The notes under the pieces were generated by a model. That model searched no databases. It saw only the letters and a program-made list of their open reading frames with translations, and was not told where the DNA came from. The position numbers were made by a program, and so were the translations under genes. This document shows positions 1 to 6,974 of a stretch of 33,309 bases of DNA, piece by piece; positions within the stretch are counted from its first letter, which is position 1, and every line of letters begins with the position of its first letter. Source of the DNA: an uncultured Clostridia bacterium (lineage in GTDB: Bacteria; Bacillota; Clostridia; Oscillospirales; CAG-272); assembly GCA_947367285.1 (NCBI GenBank), contig CANBDB010000002.1:1-33309 (forward strand), written 5' to 3'.

Positions 1-248
1 TCGGGGAAGCCTAAACAAAAAGTTTCCCTTGTTTCGGCTCATAAGGGCAAAAACAAGGGAAAATACATAAGGAACGAACATTAAAATGCCGATTTTCCTT
101 GAAAACACAAGGGTTTCGGAGGATTAAATAGATAAATCTAGCTAATGTTTGTCAAGTAGAATTTTTGTGTTGTTGTTCGCAAAAAAGGGCGCAGAAAATT
201 AACCCACCAGATTGCGGGCTTTAAAAATTCGTGTATAATGAAAGAGAT
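1..248. other. non-coding stretch left of the IS110 element
   Basis: No gene is supported here. The stretch is AT-rich and contains a perfect 12-bp inverted repeat (23-34 with 51-62) and a weaker one (97-101 with 108-112), both built around CCTTG/CAAGG. The last part, up to the transposase stop at 249-251, must hold one end of the IS110 element, but such elements lack terminal inverted repeats, so the exact border cannot be read. Confidence 0.5.
23..62. repeat. 12-bp perfect inverted repeat
   Basis: TTTCCCTTGTTT at 23-34 pairs perfectly with AAACAAGGGAAA at 51-62 across a 16-base loop. There is no T-run on either side, so it is not a standard terminator. It could be a protein-binding site or a remnant of a recombination site; related CAAGGGTTTCGG sequence recurs at 108-119. 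Confidence 0.6.
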
Positions 249-1442
249 CTACCGGTAGAGCTCCATCGCTCTTGCGTAGTAGATTCGGAGGAACTTGTTT
301 ACACCAGCCATCTTGGCCACGTTGTAGGGCTTGCCTTCCTGTTCCTTTTTCAAAATAAATTGGTATACAGGATCATCCTGAGGTTTTGTCAGTTTAAGGG
401 CCTGCATGACCTCAAAACAAGCTTTCCGGAGAGCAGAGCTGCCACGTTTGGAGATATGGCGGTTTCTGCTCTCAAACTGTCCAGACTGGTATGGCGGTGC
501 ATCATTGCCTGCATAGGAGTTTAGCGCCTTGGCACTATGGAAGCGCCGTATATCCCCGATCTCAGCCAGGATAACAGGTCCCAGTCGGTCGCCAACACCA
601 TTCATTGCTCGCAGCACTTTGTATTCGGGAATTGTTTCTGCGATGTTCTGCATCTGGGTAATGATTTCATCCGCTGCATTCTGAGCAGTAGCCAACAGAT
701 CTACGCATTGATCCTGAGCAGACCAGATGTATGGATCTTCGCCACGGGTAGTGATACTGTCACGTGCCAGTTCATAAATTGCCAACCCCTTCTGCGGAGC
801 ATGGCGATCTGTTGTTTTCTTCATGAGTGTTGCGTAAGTGGAGAGAAAACGATTTTTGCCCATACGTTGAATCTCATCAAATGATTTATACCGCTTTATG
901 AAGAGCATTAAAGCACTTTTCTCTGGATTTCGGCTCTTAAGGGCGAGAAATTTAGTGATTCCGGGCATGGTTTGGTCCAGAAGATTGATAAGCTGTACCT
1001 TAAGTTTGGCAACGAAAGCGATTCGTTGATCGTACTGTCTGGACAAAAATTTTAGATCTTCATATTTTTGTTCCATGAAGCTGTAAGGAACAAGCTTGTA
1101 GGATTTCTCCAATGCGTAGGTTGCGATACGAAGCGCATCCTTCTTATCGGTTTTCGCCTTATGGATCTCCACATCTCCGTATTTCTTCATCTGATACGGA
1201 TTGACAACACACACCGGAAATCCCTCATCCTGGAGCTTTTTCAGAACAGGATAATGATAGTGTCCAGTATACTCCAGAAGGATAGTTACAGGCTCGTCCA
1301 GCTCCTTTAACCGGGATACGAGAGCATCCATTTCCGGTTGTGTATGCGCCATGTTAAACGGTGTTGCCAAAACAGTTCCGTAGGAGTCCAGGATGGCAAC
1401 GGTGCTCTTGGATTTTGAAACATCGATTCCAACAGCAATCAT
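249..1442 (-). CDS. IS110-family transposase (DEDD, RNA-guided recombinase type)
   Basis: This is a full-length 397-residue IS110-family recombinase. The N-terminal RuvC-like domain shows GIDVSK with Asp7, Glu57 in LLEYTG, and the KTDKKDA motif with Asp99 and Asp102, which together give the DEDD acidic set. The C-terminal Tnp_20-like domain runs from about residue 275 and includes NGVGDRLGPVILAEIGD and the PPYQSGQ motif with the likely nucleophile Ser320. AGGAGG lies 7 bases before the ATG. Known family members cut and rejoin DNA through this serine, guided by a bridge RNA from the element's non-coding end. The frame is intact, so the element may still be active. No terminal inverted repeats or target duplication are visible, as expected. 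The neighbouring + strand ORFs inside it are shadows. Confidence 0.95.
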   Translation of the reverse strand: MIAVGIDVSKSKSTVAILDSYGTVLATPFNMAHTQPEMDALVSRLKELDEPVTILLEYTGHYHYPVLKKLQDEGFPVCVVNPYQMKKYGDVEIHKAKTDKKDALRIATYALEKSYKLVPYSFMEQKYEDLKFLSRQYDQRIAFVAKLKVQLINLLDQTMPGITKFLALKSRNPEKSALMLFIKRYKSFDEIQRMGKNRFLSTYATLMKKTTDRHAPQKGLAIYELARDSITTRGEDPYIWSAQDQCVDLLATAQNAADEIITQMQNIAETIPEYKVLRAMNGVGDRLGPVILAEIGDIRRFHSAKALNSYAGNDAPPYQSGQFESRNRHISKRGSSALRKACFEVMQALKLTKPQDDPVYQFILKKEQEGKPYNVAKMAGVNKFLRIYYARAMELYR

Positions 1443-1640
1443 GATGATCCTCCTTTGTGAATGATATTGATCGGTTCCAGCTCTTCAAAATTCATTCAGA
1501 TTGGTGCGTTAAACGGGAGCAGCATGCCGTCCCAACTAGCTAAATCGAATGCAGAATGATGAAGGATGGCTGACACATTTATCTGCGGGCGTGGTGTCCC
1601 AATTGGAAATTCCGTCAGGCCGACCTCCTTCATCATATAA
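1443..1640 (-). ncRNA. candidate bridge RNA of the IS110 element
   Basis: The 5' non-coding end of the element, directly upstream of the transposase start, folds well. ATGATGAAGGA (1556-1566) pairs perfectly with TCCTTCATCAT (1626-1636). Inside it GGCTGAC (1568-1574) pairs with GTCAGGCC (1614-1621) with one bulge, leaving a 39-base loop (1575-1613). A second hairpin has GGGA/TCCC arms around 1515-1533. In IS110-group elements this region encodes the bridge RNA, whose internal loops guide target and donor recognition. The position and fold fit that, but the guide loops have not been assigned and the RNA ends are approximate. Confidence 0.5.
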
Positions 1641-1648
1641 GAGAAGCG

Positions 1649-1674
1649 AAGGCTGTTAAACCTTCGCTTTTATA
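1649..1674 (+). terminator. hairpin with T-run before the EamA gene
   Basis: AGCGAAGG and CCTTCGCT flank a short loop and are followed by TTT. It would end + strand transcription arriving from the left. The gene it originally served is not visible and was perhaps displaced by the IS110 insertion. Confidence 0.5.
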
Positions 1675-1706
1675 TTACCAATAAGAATTTATGGAGGTAA
1701 TATTGT

Positions 1707-2120
1707 ATGTGTTTTGCTTTTGCATTACTATCTGCAATATTTGCAGCACTTACCTCTATACTGGCGAAGGTTGGTATAGATGGGGTAAACTCAAATCTTG
1801 CAACGGCTATCAGAACCGTAGTTGTTGTGGTTATGGCGTGGGGGATGGTGTTCCTTACTAATGCTCAAAAAGGTTTATCGGAAATTGACTCAAAAAGTTG
1901 GATTTTTCTTATTCTATCAGGACTTGCAACCGGTGCATCGTGGCTATGTTATTACAAGGCTTTGCAGATGGGCGAAGCATCAAAAGTTGTTCCGATTGAT
2001 AAATTAAGTGTTGTAATAACATTAGTTTTAGCATTTGTGTTCTTACACGAACAATTTACATATAAATCTCTGATTGGATGTATTCTCATTGGAATCGGAA
2101 CTTTGGTAATGGTTCTGTAA
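1707..2120 (+). CDS. EamA/DMT-family membrane transporter, single four-helix unit
   Basis: This 137-residue, very hydrophobic protein has four predicted membrane segments, at about 3-21, 33-50, 66-86 plus 99-115, and 119-137. It has the features of one EamA (drug/metabolite transporter) repeat: LAKVGIDGVNSNLATAIRT near the N-terminus and SWLCYYKALQMGEASKVVPIDKLSVV in the middle. Many family members contain two such repeats; single-repeat forms of this size exist and act as dimers. GGAGG lies upstream of the ATG. The substrate cannot be told. It sits just right of the IS110 element but appears complete. Confidence 0.85.
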   Translation: MCFAFALLSAIFAALTSILAKVGIDGVNSNLATAIRTVVVVVMAWGMVFLTNAQKGLSEIDSKSWIFLILSGLATGASWLCYYKALQMGEASKVVPIDKLSVVITLVLAFVFLHEQFTYKSLIGCILIGIGTLVMVL

Positions 2121-2152
2121 ATTCCAATAAGTCGAACTGAAGGAGGTGTAGC

Positions 2153-2590
2153 ATGGCCGAGAAATTTCCATATGAGGATATAGTGGATCTACCTCATCAT
2201 GTATCAAAGAAATATCCGCAGCCCACAATGGCAGACCGTGCTGCACGATTCAGTCCATTTGCGGCCATAAGTGGATACGAGGATATGGTAAAAGAAGCGG
2301 CTCGCGTAACCGAAGAACGCATCGATATAACCGATGCGACAAAGGAACTGCTTAATGAGAAACTGAACATGATCATTGAGTTTCTTGACGAAGAGCCGGA
2401 AGTCAGTATAACCTATTTTGAGCCGGACATGAGAAAAGCCGGAGGTGCTTATATCACCGTCATCGGTACGGTGAAACGAATTGACGAATATGAGCATCTT
2501 GTCATTATGACTGACGGCAAGAAGATCAACATCCACGAAATTTATAACCTACAAAGCGAGTTGTTCTACTCTCTTGGGGTAGAGGACTAA
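2153..2590 (+). CDS. YolD-like family protein
   Basis: This is a 145-residue soluble protein. The MADRAARFSPFAAISGYEDMV segment at about residues 25-45 is the hallmark of clostridial YolD-like proteins, which are commonly found beside UmuC/DinB-type translesion polymerases. A helical stretch with TEERIDITDATKELLNEKL follows, then a beta-rich C-terminal part ending in DGKKINIHEIYNLQSELF. It has AGGAGG before the ATG. No UmuC-like gene is adjacent here, only the EamA transporter 32 bases upstream, so the usual partner is missing or lies elsewhere. A role in DNA-damage response is family context only, not shown here. Confidence 0.8.
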   Translation: MAEKFPYEDIVDLPHHVSKKYPQPTMADRAARFSPFAAISGYEDMVKEAARVTEERIDITDATKELLNEKLNMIIEFLDEEPEVSITYFEPDMRKAGGAYITVIGTVKRIDEYEHLVIMTDGKKINIHEIYNLQSELFYSLGVED

Positions 2591-2615
2591 CACATACTAA
2601 ACAGAAAGAAACTGG

Positions 2616-2652
2616 ACCGATGGACATAAAACAGAGTGTCCATCGGTCTTTT
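2616..2652 (+). terminator. rho-independent terminator of the YolD-like gene
   Basis: A perfect 11-bp stem, ACCGATGGACA (2616-2626) with TGTCCATCGGT (2637-2647), has a 10-base loop and is followed by CTTTT. Confidence 0.9.
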
Positions 2653-2781
2653 GTCATAAAAAAGGTGCATCCGACTTCTACGGATAGCCGAACAGTTCGA
2701 GAGTTGGCTTATTCCGAAAAGACAGTTAAAAACTTATACTATTTATATAAGTCTACTGCTATTTGAGAAGGAGGTGCGAAG

Positions 2782-3105
2782 ATGGATAAAGTAGCAATCG
2801 GCTCCCGCTTGCGTGAAGCCAGGAACATGGTGAAGCTTACGCAAGAGCAGTTGGCTGAAAAAGTCGGTATCGGCACAACATATATCTCTGACATTGAGCG
2901 TGGTGCAAAATTCCCGAGTTTAAGTTTGTTTATCAAGATAGTAGACGCCCTGGGCGTATCCTCAGACTACATTCTTCGCGGTGAGATAGAAGCCGGAAAG
3001 AATTGCGTGTATGATGACATTACTAAGAAGTTAGACGGTCTGTCCCCGAAGCAGAGATTGGCTGTTGCCGAACTCATTGACACTTATATTAAGACTCTGA
3101 ACTAA
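2782..3105 (+). CDS. XRE-family helix-turn-helix regulator
   Basis: This is a 107-residue Cro/CI-type DNA-binding protein. The HTH occupies about residues 7-60: IGSRLREARNMVKLTQEQLAEKVGIGTTYISDIERG, with the recognition helix around GIGTTYISDIERG. The C-terminal 40 residues are helical (LDGLSPKQRLAVAELIDTYIKTL) and probably dimerise. GAAGGAGG lies upstream of the ATG. It has its own terminator and appears monocistronic. Its target is unknown. Similar proteins serve as phage or element repressors. Confidence 0.9.
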   Translation: MDKVAIGSRLREARNMVKLTQEQLAEKVGIGTTYISDIERGAKFPSLSLFIKIVDALGVSSDYILRGEIEAGKNCVYDDITKKLDGLSPKQRLAVAELIDTYIKTLN

Positions 3106-3118
3106 AATTGAATATACA

Positions 3119-3156
3119 GAGGTCGATCCTTAAAAAATGGGTCGGCCTCTTTTTTA
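3119..3156 (+). terminator. rho-independent terminator of the XRE gene
   Basis: GAGGTCGATCC (3119-3129) pairs with GGGTCGGCCTC (3139-3149), including two G-U pairs, and is followed by a run of seven T. Confidence 0.9.
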
Positions 3157-3164
3157 TACTCCTT

Positions 3165-3213
3165 TGTCGCAAATTGTCGGAAAGTTTTTGGTGTTCTCTG
3201 CCACAATGCGACA
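3165..3213. promoter_or_regulatory. possible operator upstream of the AbrB-type gene
   Basis: TGTCGCA (3165-3171) is inverted as TGCGACA (3207-3213), and a second TTGTCG copy sits at 3174-3179. The arms are 35 bases apart in the 5' region of the AbrB-type gene at 3295. This could be an autoregulatory site; no clear -35/-10 pair can be assigned. Confidence 0.35.
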
Positions 3214-3294
3214 TTTTTTTCATATTGAACGGGTGTAATATAGACGTGTAGCAGAACACTACTACAAATAGCCGAAGATAAAAGGAGTGGTAAT

Positions 3295-3486
3295 ATGACA
3301 CAAATCGGCATAGTGAGAAAAATTGACTCACTTGGGAGAGTGACGCTCCCGAAAGAACTCAGGCGAGTATTCAAATTAAGTAAGGATGACGAAATAGAAA
3401 TACTTGCCACAGACGAAGGGATACTGCTTCGTGTCCCAAACATTGAGGTGCGTCGACTCAGCACGGAAACAGGAGGTAAGCGGTAA
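3295..3486 (+). CDS. AbrB/SpoVT-type transcriptional regulator
   Basis: This 63-residue protein has one swapped-hairpin AbrB-type DNA-binding domain at about residues 3-48: GIVRKIDSLGRVTLPKELRRVFKL followed by DDEIEILATDEGILLRV. Such proteins bind DNA as dimers or tetramers and act as transition-state regulators, or as the antitoxin half of some toxin pairs. No toxin is adjacent. It is followed with a one-base gap by the sigma-like gene, so the two are probably co-transcribed and co-translated. GGAG precedes the ATG. Confidence 0.9.
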   Translation: MTQIGIVRKIDSLGRVTLPKELRRVFKLSKDDEIEILATDEGILLRVPNIEVRRLSTETGGKR

Positions 3487-3487
3487 T

Positions 3488-3997
3488 ATGGAAAAAGAAA
3501 AATTTGATCTATTGAATATTGAGTATCCAAAGAACCTACTATGCGCTGTCAGAGGTAGCCTGGAAGCTGATGAACCCACAGAGCTAACTGAGGATGTCCT
3601 TGCTGGCATTCAATACGCACTATCTACGCTAAAAGATCGAGAGAGATTCGTGATTGTTGAAAGATACAGAGAAAAGCGAACTCTCCGCAGTATTGGTGAA
3701 GACATCGGAGTGAAAACGGAGCGTGTGCGTCAGATTGTAAATAAAGCAGAAAGGAACCTGCGCCATCCGCGTAATATTGCATTTATGACAAAGGGCGTGA
3801 TCGGATACATAAAGAGGGTGAATGCAATCGAATATGAGCGAGGATATAAACGTGGTTACGACGAAGGCTACGAGCAAGGGATGAAAGACGCACCGAATGG
3901 AGTCGTAAAAGCTGGAATGAGTGTAACGCTTTCCTCGCTTCCCATCGAGGTGCTTGACTTGTCAATACGAGCATTTAATGCAATGAAGAGAGCCTGA
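3488..3997 (+). CDS. sigma-70 region-4-like helix-turn-helix protein
   Basis: The ATG at 3488 was chosen because AGGAGG (3470-3475) precedes it; longer in-frame starts overlap the AbrB-type gene. The 169-residue product has a region-4-like HTH at about residues 43-95: ALSTLKDRERFVIVERYREKRTLRSIGEDIGVKTERVRQIVNKAERNL. This is the part of sigma factors that reads the -35 box. There is no sigma region 2, so it is unlikely to be a complete sigma factor. The tail has a Gly-Tyr ladder (YERGYKRGYDEGYEQG, about 118-133). Proteins of this kind are frequent in clostridial conjugative elements. The exact role is unknown. Confidence 0.75.
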   Translation: MEKEKFDLLNIEYPKNLLCAVRGSLEADEPTELTEDVLAGIQYALSTLKDRERFVIVERYREKRTLRSIGEDIGVKTERVRQIVNKAERNLRHPRNIAFMTKGVIGYIKRVNAIEYERGYKRGYDEGYEQGMKDAPNGVVKAGMSVTLSSLPIEVLDLSIRAFNAMKRA

Positions 3998-4039
3998 TAT
4001 AACACAGTTGGTGATATTGTTCCGCTGACGCACAAAGAG

Positions 4040-4162
4040 ATGATCCATATTAATAATCTCGGTGTGAAGCAACGTGGAGAGGTTGCTAAGGGATTGCGTC
4101 TCTACGGAATTGTAGGTACTGAATGGGATCTGTTTTATCACGAACCGAAAGAAGAAATCTAA
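4040..4162 (+). CDS. small ORF or remnant, 40 residues
   Basis: The frame from 4040 to 4162 encodes a 40-residue peptide beginning MIHINNLGVKQRGEVAKGL. The same frame stays open upstream to the stop of the preceding gene at 3997 (YNTVGDIVPLTHKE) but has no good start there and no clear ribosome-binding site. The codon choice looks protein-like. It may be the tail of a truncated gene or a genuine short protein translated by coupling. The family was not recognised. Confidence 0.35.
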   Translation: MIHINNLGVKQRGEVAKGLRLYGIVGTEWDLFYHEPKEEI

Positions 4163-4179
4163 ATTGGGAGGACACTACA

Positions 4180-4788
4180 ATGAAAACACAAGAAATGATC
4201 ATACTGAATAACGAAGAAATGCTACAGAAAATGCTCGGAGTGATTGAGAGTGTAAGCAAGGACTTCCCGCGCATCAAGGAAGAATATGAGCAGTCAATCT
4301 TTATGCTCCGCCGTGAGCTGGGTGATGAGAAGGTGGATAAGTTCCTAAATGCTATCAACCGTCGCTGCGAAGCAGATCTGATTTTCTGTGGCAGCCTCGG
4401 CTATCAAGCGAACCTACAGAACTTCCGTGATCCAATCGCACGAACCTTTATGGATGTAGATTGCGAGGAATATTTGCGCGTTCACGTGTTGGAGGGAATG
4501 CCTCAAAGAGAACAGGCAGAGAAAGAAATCAATGCGTTCTACGATTCCTTGACCGAGGAACAAAAAGGTGCGTGGGATGACATCTCCTCCTACTTGGTAA
4601 GTTTGGAACTCGACCTCACGAAGCTGGCACACTATGCAGGCTTCATGTTCGCAAACGAAATGCTCGTCTACACCGAACCCGGCTACTCACCGAACCTCGT
4701 GCTGTCTCTCCGTTACCGCAGTTTTATGAGCGAATGGTTTGGCGCTGATTTTAAGCTGTGGTATGAAAAAGAAAAGATGGCTTCATGA
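4180..4788 (+). CDS. hypothetical protein, 202 residues
   Basis: The family was not recognised. The ATG at 4180 has GGGAGG 9 bases upstream and is preferred over a longer in-frame start at 4123. The protein is soluble and rich in acidic and helical segments (MIILNNEEMLQKMLGVIESV at the start, REQAEKEINAFYDSLTEEQKG in the middle). It has no signal peptide, membrane segment or cysteine motif that would suggest a function. It lies 17 bases after the small ORF and upstream of the 32-bp promoter repeat at 4807. Confidence 0.7.
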   Translation: MKTQEMIILNNEEMLQKMLGVIESVSKDFPRIKEEYEQSIFMLRRELGDEKVDKFLNAINRRCEADLIFCGSLGYQANLQNFRDPIARTFMDVDCEEYLRVHVLEGMPQREQAEKEINAFYDSLTEEQKGAWDDISSYLVSLELDLTKLAHYAGFMFANEMLVYTEPGYSPNLVLSLRYRSFMSEWFGADFKLWYEKEKMAS

Positions 4789-4806
4789 GGTGGCGACTTA
4801 ATACGT

Positions 4807-4838
4807 GGTAGAAAAAGTCACAATTTTATGATATAATA
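4807..4838 (+). promoter_or_regulatory. 32-bp promoter repeat, copy 1
   Basis: This 32-bp segment is identical to 11875-11906 and contains a perfect TATAAT (4832-4837). Position -35 is poor (TAGAAA), so an activator may be needed. Here no protein gene follows directly: the next signal is a terminator at 4913, so the product would be an RNA of about 100 bases. Confidence 0.65.
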
Positions 4839-4844
4839 GAAGAA

Positions 4845-4945
4845 AAGTGCGAATCCAGTGAGGTTATAGGAGCATCAGCCCACCCGAGAATTTAAAACGG
4901 ACGATGATGAAAGCCTGTAACTTTTCAAAAAAGTTGCGGGCTTTT
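4845..4945 (+). ncRNA. candidate short RNA
   Basis: A transcript started by TATAAT at 4832-4837 would run about 100 bases to the terminator at 4913-4945. The sequence has potential pairing GCATCA (4872-4877) with TGATGA (4905-4910) and no convincing start codon with a ribosome-binding site. No known family was recognised. It could be a small regulatory RNA, or an attenuated leader for the ECF operon downstream. Confidence 0.4.
4913..4945 (+). terminator. terminator between the promoter repeat and the first ECF operon
   Basis: GCCTGTAACTT (4913-4923) pairs with AAGTTGCGGGC (4931-4941), with G-U pairs, and is followed by TTTT. Confidence 0.8.
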
Positions 4946-4979
4946 GCGTTTACAGTGACATATCTGAATTTAAATGTTG

Positions 4980-4995
4980 ACTTAATAAGTGAAAG
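4980..4995 (+). promoter_or_regulatory. motif shared by two ECF operons, copy 1
   Basis: ACTTAATAAGTGAAAG lies 39 bases before the sigma start at 5035. The related ACTTAATGGGTGAAAG lies 32 bases before the sigma start at 10104 (14 of 16 bases identical). This is a good candidate for a promoter recognised by the ECF factors themselves, giving autoregulation. Confidence 0.5.
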
Positions 4996-5034
4996 GCATA
5001 ACGCGCGGTGCCAATTGTCACAGAAAGGAGTATT

Positions 5035-5595
5035 ATGGATGATAACAGAATAATCGAATTATTGTTTGAGCGTGCCGAAACTGCGCTCAATGAAGTATCC
5101 CATAAATATTCCCGACTGTACAAAGGGATTATCAGAGAAGTTCTGAGCGATGAATGCGATATTGACGAATGTGCTAACGACGTTCTGCTCGCTGTGTGGA
5201 ATACCATACCCCCGAACAGACCGAATAGCCTTACGGCATATATCTGCAAGATCGCCAGGCGCATCGGCATAAACAGGCTGAAATATAACACAAGGCAAAA
5301 GAGAAACATAGGCTACATAGTGATGCTCTCAGAGCTTGACGATTGTCTGCCGGCAGAGGAACCGATCGACGATAGTGATGAACGCAGCGAGATCATTCAA
5401 TCTGTTCTGTCTGATTTTCTCCGTGATCTTGATCCCGAAACCGAAATCCTGTTTGTGCGCCGATATATGTATCTTGAATCAGTGGCAGATCTTGCCCGGC
5501 GGTTTGAACTTGATGAAAACCGCGTATCGGTAAAGCTGTACCGCGCGAGAAAAAAGCTAAAAAAGGTGCTTGAAAAGGAGGGTATCAAAGTATGA
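5035..5595 (+). CDS. ECF-type sigma-70 family factor (first pair)
   Basis: This is a 186-residue extracytoplasmic-function sigma factor. Region 2 spans about 20-88 (DECANDVLLAVWNTIPPNRPNSLTAYICKIARRIGINRL) and region 4 about 125-180 (LDPETEILFVRRYMYLESVADLARRFELDENRVSVKLYRARKKLKKVLEKEG). AAAGGAG precedes the ATG at 5035. It overlaps the membrane partner gene downstream by 4 bases (ATGA type), typical of a sigma/anti-sigma operon. It is clearly paralogous to the factor at 10104: both begin MDD-RIIEL-FER and share VWN-IPP-RPN. It presumably binds core RNA polymerase when released from the membrane partner. The inducing signal is unknown. Confidence 0.93.
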   Translation: MDDNRIIELLFERAETALNEVSHKYSRLYKGIIREVLSDECDIDECANDVLLAVWNTIPPNRPNSLTAYICKIARRIGINRLKYNTRQKRNIGYIVMLSELDDCLPAEEPIDDSDERSEIIQSVLSDFLRDLDPETEILFVRRYMYLESVADLARRFELDENRVSVKLYRARKKLKKVLEKEGIKV

Positions 5596-6974
5596 AAAAC
5601 TCTCGCAATGAAAAATTCTCCGAACACTTATTGAACGTCGACGAAGAGATCCTTACCAACGCATACGAAATTGATGACGCTGAAAAGCTCAGACATTATA
5701 TCAAAGCGAAGAACGCAAAGACCAAGAAACCGTTTTATATGACTCCTATGTTTCGCAGAGTGGCTGCAATCGCAGCTTGCTTCGTGTTGATTGTTGGCGT
5801 AATGTTCTCAATTCCTGCGCTGTTTAACAAAGGGGGCGATACTCCTAATAATGATCCTGATGATGATCGAAACCACCTTGAAGAGGTTACCCCGCCTTGG
5901 TTAAAAGGAGAGGAAGACTATCTCACAATTAACAGCATTGATATGTTGAATTACTATACTGCAATGAAGGTACTTGCAGATCCGACGAATGTGACAAACA
6001 CAGCGTCTTACAAAACAGACAGTGGAATAACTCTTCTTTCTGCAAGTGTAAACGCCGGTGCAAACTCGTATGGATTTACGCTTCTATCTAATACAGATAG
6101 TGATGTTGGATACGACACGCCTCCCGAAGGATATAATCCTAATAATCAAGAGAAGAACGAAGAAAAAGTTTATTATTACGAGTTGGATCCAAATGAAGTC
6201 TTCTCGGTATCAAGAGTAATTTTCTTTCAGATCGAAATTAAGAATGCTAACGGATTTCTGGCTACTAAGGTTGGAACAGGCATCATCGATGTTGTAATTA
6301 CCGAAAACAGCTTGGAGCCTATGATTACCTTCAGAAATGGTGACCGTTACTATTCTTGCTGTGAAAACTCGCTCCTTGATAATGGTAAATTGTACTCGAC
6401 TCACAAGTATATTGAAGGCTTCTATATTGTCAAAAATTTAGAACAAGAGAACTATTCCTTTAGTGTTGAATACGATAATTTCAATCTCGACTATGTGAAT
6501 GTGATCGCAAAGAGCGTAACTTGTGATTCGTATAAAAACGGTGGTAACGTCCCCGATGGTGAAATGTCAGTGATTAGCAAAACGTATTTTTCGAGTAACA
6601 GTGTGGAAATGACTATTGCCGATCTTGAAGAATACTTCAACACCGGTAAGTTCCCCGAGGGAACGGAAGATCCGTCTCAGACAGAGAATCCTCCTGTAGT
6701 TACACCTCCTGCCGAAACAGCAGATTTTTATACCAATGGACAATATACCTTTGAACTTAAAAGCGACAACACATTTGCTTATTACAGCGTCGATGAAAAC
6801 TCCGATGTATACCGTAAAGGCAGCTATTCATGGGGTTGTGATGCGATTGAATTCAGATTCATGCACGAAGGTGAGGTTGTCGAAACGGTAAGCTGCGATC
6901 TCGCCGGACCGATCAGCTTTATGTATAACGGATCAGAATATGCTAAAGAACCGACAGGAGGTGTACAAGAATGA
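5592..6974 (+). CDS. membrane-anchored putative anti-sigma factor with large ectodomain
   Basis: This 460-residue protein has a basic cytoplasmic head (1-54, ending in KTKKPF), one membrane helix (about 56-77, VAAIAACFVLIVGVMFSIPALF) and a long exported part. The linker is acidic and Asn/Pro-rich; a second Thr/Pro linker (about 356-374) leads to a beta-rich terminal domain (376-450) with YTFELKSDNTFAYY and GSYSWG that resembles lipocalin-like folds. Its position, coupled to an ECF sigma gene, and its single-pass layout make it the likely anti-sigma factor. The short head resembles those of the proteins at 10655 and 19899 (KTKKP or KTKHNP, then an AACF/AACL helix). No HxxxCxxC zinc anti-sigma motif is seen. 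Confidence 0.75.
   Translation: MKNSRNEKFSEHLLNVDEEILTNAYEIDDAEKLRHYIKAKNAKTKKPFYMTPMFRRVAAIAACFVLIVGVMFSIPALFNKGGDTPNNDPDDDRNHLEEVTPPWLKGEEDYLTINSIDMLNYYTAMKVLADPTNVTNTASYKTDSGITLLSASVNAGANSYGFTLLSNTDSDVGYDTPPEGYNPNNQEKNEEKVYYYELDPNEVFSVSRVIFFQIEIKNANGFLATKVGTGIIDVVITENSLEPMITFRNGDRYYSCCENSLLDNGKLYSTHKYIEGFYIVKNLEQENYSFSVEYDNFNLDYVNVIAKSVTCDSYKNGGNVPDGEMSVISKTYFSSNSVEMTIADLEEYFNTGKFPEGTEDPSQTENPPVVTPPAETADFYTNGQYTFELKSDNTFAYYSVDENSDVYRKGSYSWGCDAIEFRFMHEGEVVETVSCDLAGPISFMYNGSEYAKEPTGGVQE

Noticed and set aside
4839..4945. Fluoride or manganese riboswitch before the first ECF operon
   Set aside because: The sequence does not match the conserved parts of those classes as I know them, and a terminator plus a separate promoter-like motif separates it from the operon.
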